Under the pieces are notes generated by a model. The model saw nothing but the letters and a program-made list of their open reading frames with translations. It was not told the origin of the DNA and did no database searches. A DNA stretch of 64,000 nt from assembly GCA_023055505.1 (NCBI GenBank), contig JALIRH010000027.1:136501-200500 (forward strand), given 5' to 3'. How positions within the stretch are numbered: the first letter of the stretch is position 1; each line of letters opens with the position of its first letter. The position numbers were made by a program, and so were the translations under genes. The DNA is from Callipepla californica brunnescens (lineage: Eukaryota; Chordata; Aves; Galliformes; Odontophoridae). This document shows, one piece after another, positions 62,008-64,000 of the stretch.

Positions 62008-64000
62008 GGCTTGTTCCCTCTTTCCTGCCTGTGTCAGTGTGGGGGGAGAAGAACAGATCAGCACCAAGCGGTGCCTTCAGGTCCCTCTAGCTGCCCCCTC
62101 CCTGCACTTCACACTGCAGTTGGGGATGTGGATGGCCCTCCTCCCCCCTCATGTCACGAAGAGCTGCCTGGCCTCATGTCACCGCTGCTGCACAACTGCA
62201 GGCTGCTCTCCGAGGGAGCTGGGCGTTTTCCTTTGGCCTAACAGAAGGAGGAGGAGAGCCCAGGGGGGCTGCACGTGTACTCCTGGAGGCCATGGAGGAG
62301 CCCTCGCCCCCTTGCACAGAGCTGAGGAGCCTCCACGAGGGATCTTTCTCTTTCCTCACCGCCCTGAGTCCTGCTTCTTCTTATTTATCCCCTGCCAACA
62401 ATGTGTCAAAAGAAAGACTATCCTGGGCAGCTGCCATGGAGCTGGCTACGGCGCAGATCCCAGCCCCGGCAGGGCCTGACAGCAGCTGAAAGAAGACAGG
62501 GCTTGTCCTCGTTTGGCAGCTCGTGGAGTGAGAAGGAACCTTCGTGCTTTATTTGTTGCTTTTCCAAATGCATCAGTGTCAGGCAGCGTGTAATGCAAGT
62601 GGATTGAAAGCCCCAGTGGGACCCACACCTCCCAGGATGGGGCTGGCACTGCCCACAGAGCTGTGGTAGGTGGGGGCCGCCCGCCTGCGCCCACAGGCAC
62701 AAGGATGGTGGCACTGAATGCCTCACACAGATGCGTTTATGCCAGTCTAGAGCAATGTGCTCCATGGGGACTGTGCCTACCCAAAATGCAGCCCTGGTGC
62801 TGACAGGGATGAAATAGCAGAGTGATTAGTGGTGGCTTTTGTTTTTTTTAATCCTCATTTCTTTCTTTTTGAGTGTGGTCCCTCTTCCTGCTCCCTCTTC
62901 CCCATTCGCTCTCTCCCTTGCAGGGAGATGCTGACACAAACTGAGTGCTGTGTTACACAGCAGCAGCATTTGGGACCAGGCTTTCCATGCAGCACTAAAA
63001 CCCAGTGAGAGGGTTGATCCCACATGCTTGGGGTGGACTCAGCTCAGCAGCAGCTGCTGTACACAAACACTGGATGCAGTTACAGCCCTATGGCTGCAGC
63101 AGAAGAACAGCAATGATAGCTGCATAGCTTGAAGAGAGATTTCTCTTGCAGGATCTGTTTAGTAGTGCATGTCTAAATATGACCAAGAGCCCTGAACTTG
63201 GCTTGCACTCAGCATGCCAAGCAAATGAAAGCACCACAGTACCAGAAGGGAACCTAAGATTGTACTGAAGTGCCATTTGTTAGAAAAATTCCAAACAAAG
63301 GAAAATCCATTTCCCACCCCTTTTAAAAACTCCCACACAAAACCAAACTGAAAAGGGAGAAGGTGGCCAAAGAGGGAGTTTTCCCAGTCCTTTGGGGAAG
63401 GTGAGACTGAAGGAGCTGGTTCACAGCCCCTTGCCCTGCATGGAGGAGCGGAGCCTGCCCGGATGGCTCGGGTGGGCCTTCCTCCGCACGGCCATGGTAC
63501 TGTGGCCTGGCAGGAGGTGCTGGCCTGGCTCCTGGGCTGGGAAGCAAAGATGGAAAATTCCCAAGAAAGAACTGGCTGGGACTTGAGGTCAGTTGGAGGT
63601 GGTTAAGACACCTTACTCCTGGCTATTGGTTGTTCTGTTCTGTACATCGTGTTGTGTATATTTAAATGACCGCGTCTGACAGGCAAGTGCTACGTCATGG
63701 ACATGATGCTTTTAAAATAGCTCCTGCCAGTGGCACTTTATCAGAAGGTTTGCACAAACCTTTAAAAACTGTTTTTTTTTTCTCACAAGTCAATCTGGGA
63801 TGAATCCACTTGGTAATTTTTTTTTTTCCTGACATTGATAAACTGTACATTATTGTGTTGTTTTTTTTTTACGGCCAATGTATATATTTTAAATGTGATT
63901 TATTATATATATTTACTAGCCAGAACCACAAGTCTTGTACTCTGGGGTCAGGGATGAGAGAACACTGGTGTGGAGCTGTCACTGTCTGAGCCACCTGAGG
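62008..64000 (+). other. CASKIN2: CASKIN2 3' untranslated region, running off the window
   Basis: No coding exon follows the TGA at 62005-62007. The first 700 bp are GC-rich, while the last 400 bp are AT-rich with U-rich stretches. No canonical AATAAA is visible, so cleavage probably lies beyond 64000 or uses a variant signal. Pumilio-type UGUANAU elements occur at 63641, 63655, 63844 and 63879. Confidence 0.7.

Noticed and set aside
1..64000. tRNA, rRNA, CRISPR arrays, insertion sequences or bacterial operons
   Set aside because: None was recognised by eye, and the gene structure is clearly vertebrate. A tRNA or small RNA scan was not possible here, so small RNA genes cannot be excluded.

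Overview
This window looks like bird nuclear DNA, probably from a chicken-like species. The evidence is long, intron-rich genes with GT-AG introns, CpG-island promoters, and CR1 LINE fragments as the only interspersed repeat I recognise with confidence. The three protein genes match vertebrate families, and two of them (TSEN54 and CASKIN2) are, as I recall, neighbours on human 17q25. No bacterial, plasmid, phage or CRISPR features were seen. The species cannot be fixed from sequence alone.

Layout, left to right. Positions 1-3.35 kb look like the first intron of a minus-strand gene. Its promoter and non-coding first exon would lie in a CpG island at about 3.1-3.7 kb, and LLGL2 is the expected gene by synteny. 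TSEN54 lies on the minus strand at 4.6-13.5 kb. All 11 coding exons can be read and joined in frame to 512 codons plus stop, with a CpG-island promoter at 13.0-13.6 kb. Positions 13.6-21.4 kb are intergenic, with a decayed GAA/TTC-rich minisatellite beside the TSEN54 promoter. A two-exon melanin-concentrating-hormone receptor of the MCHR1 type follows on the minus strand at 21.4-24.3 kb (366 aa). Positions 24.3-31.6 kb are intergenic with an antisense CR1 fragment. CASKIN2 fills the rest on the plus strand: a CpG-island promoter at 31.6-32.2 kb, the first coding exon at 34.7 kb, a 17.6 kb intron, then 19 coding exons at 52.4-62.0 kb (1482 aa), and a 3' UTR that reaches the window edge.

The genes are not functionally linked. 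TSEN54 is the structural subunit of the tRNA splicing endonuclease, the receptor is a peptide GPCR, and CASKIN2 is an ankyrin/SH3/SAM scaffold. The most unusual point is an MCH receptor gene placed between TSEN54 and CASKIN2. To my knowledge human 17q25 has no such gene, so this looks like an extra MCHR paralogue lost from the human lineage. It also has serine in place of the usual asparagine of the NPxxY motif.

All exon boundaries were derived by eye from splice consensus, reading-frame continuity and resemblance to remembered human proteins. No alignment was run.
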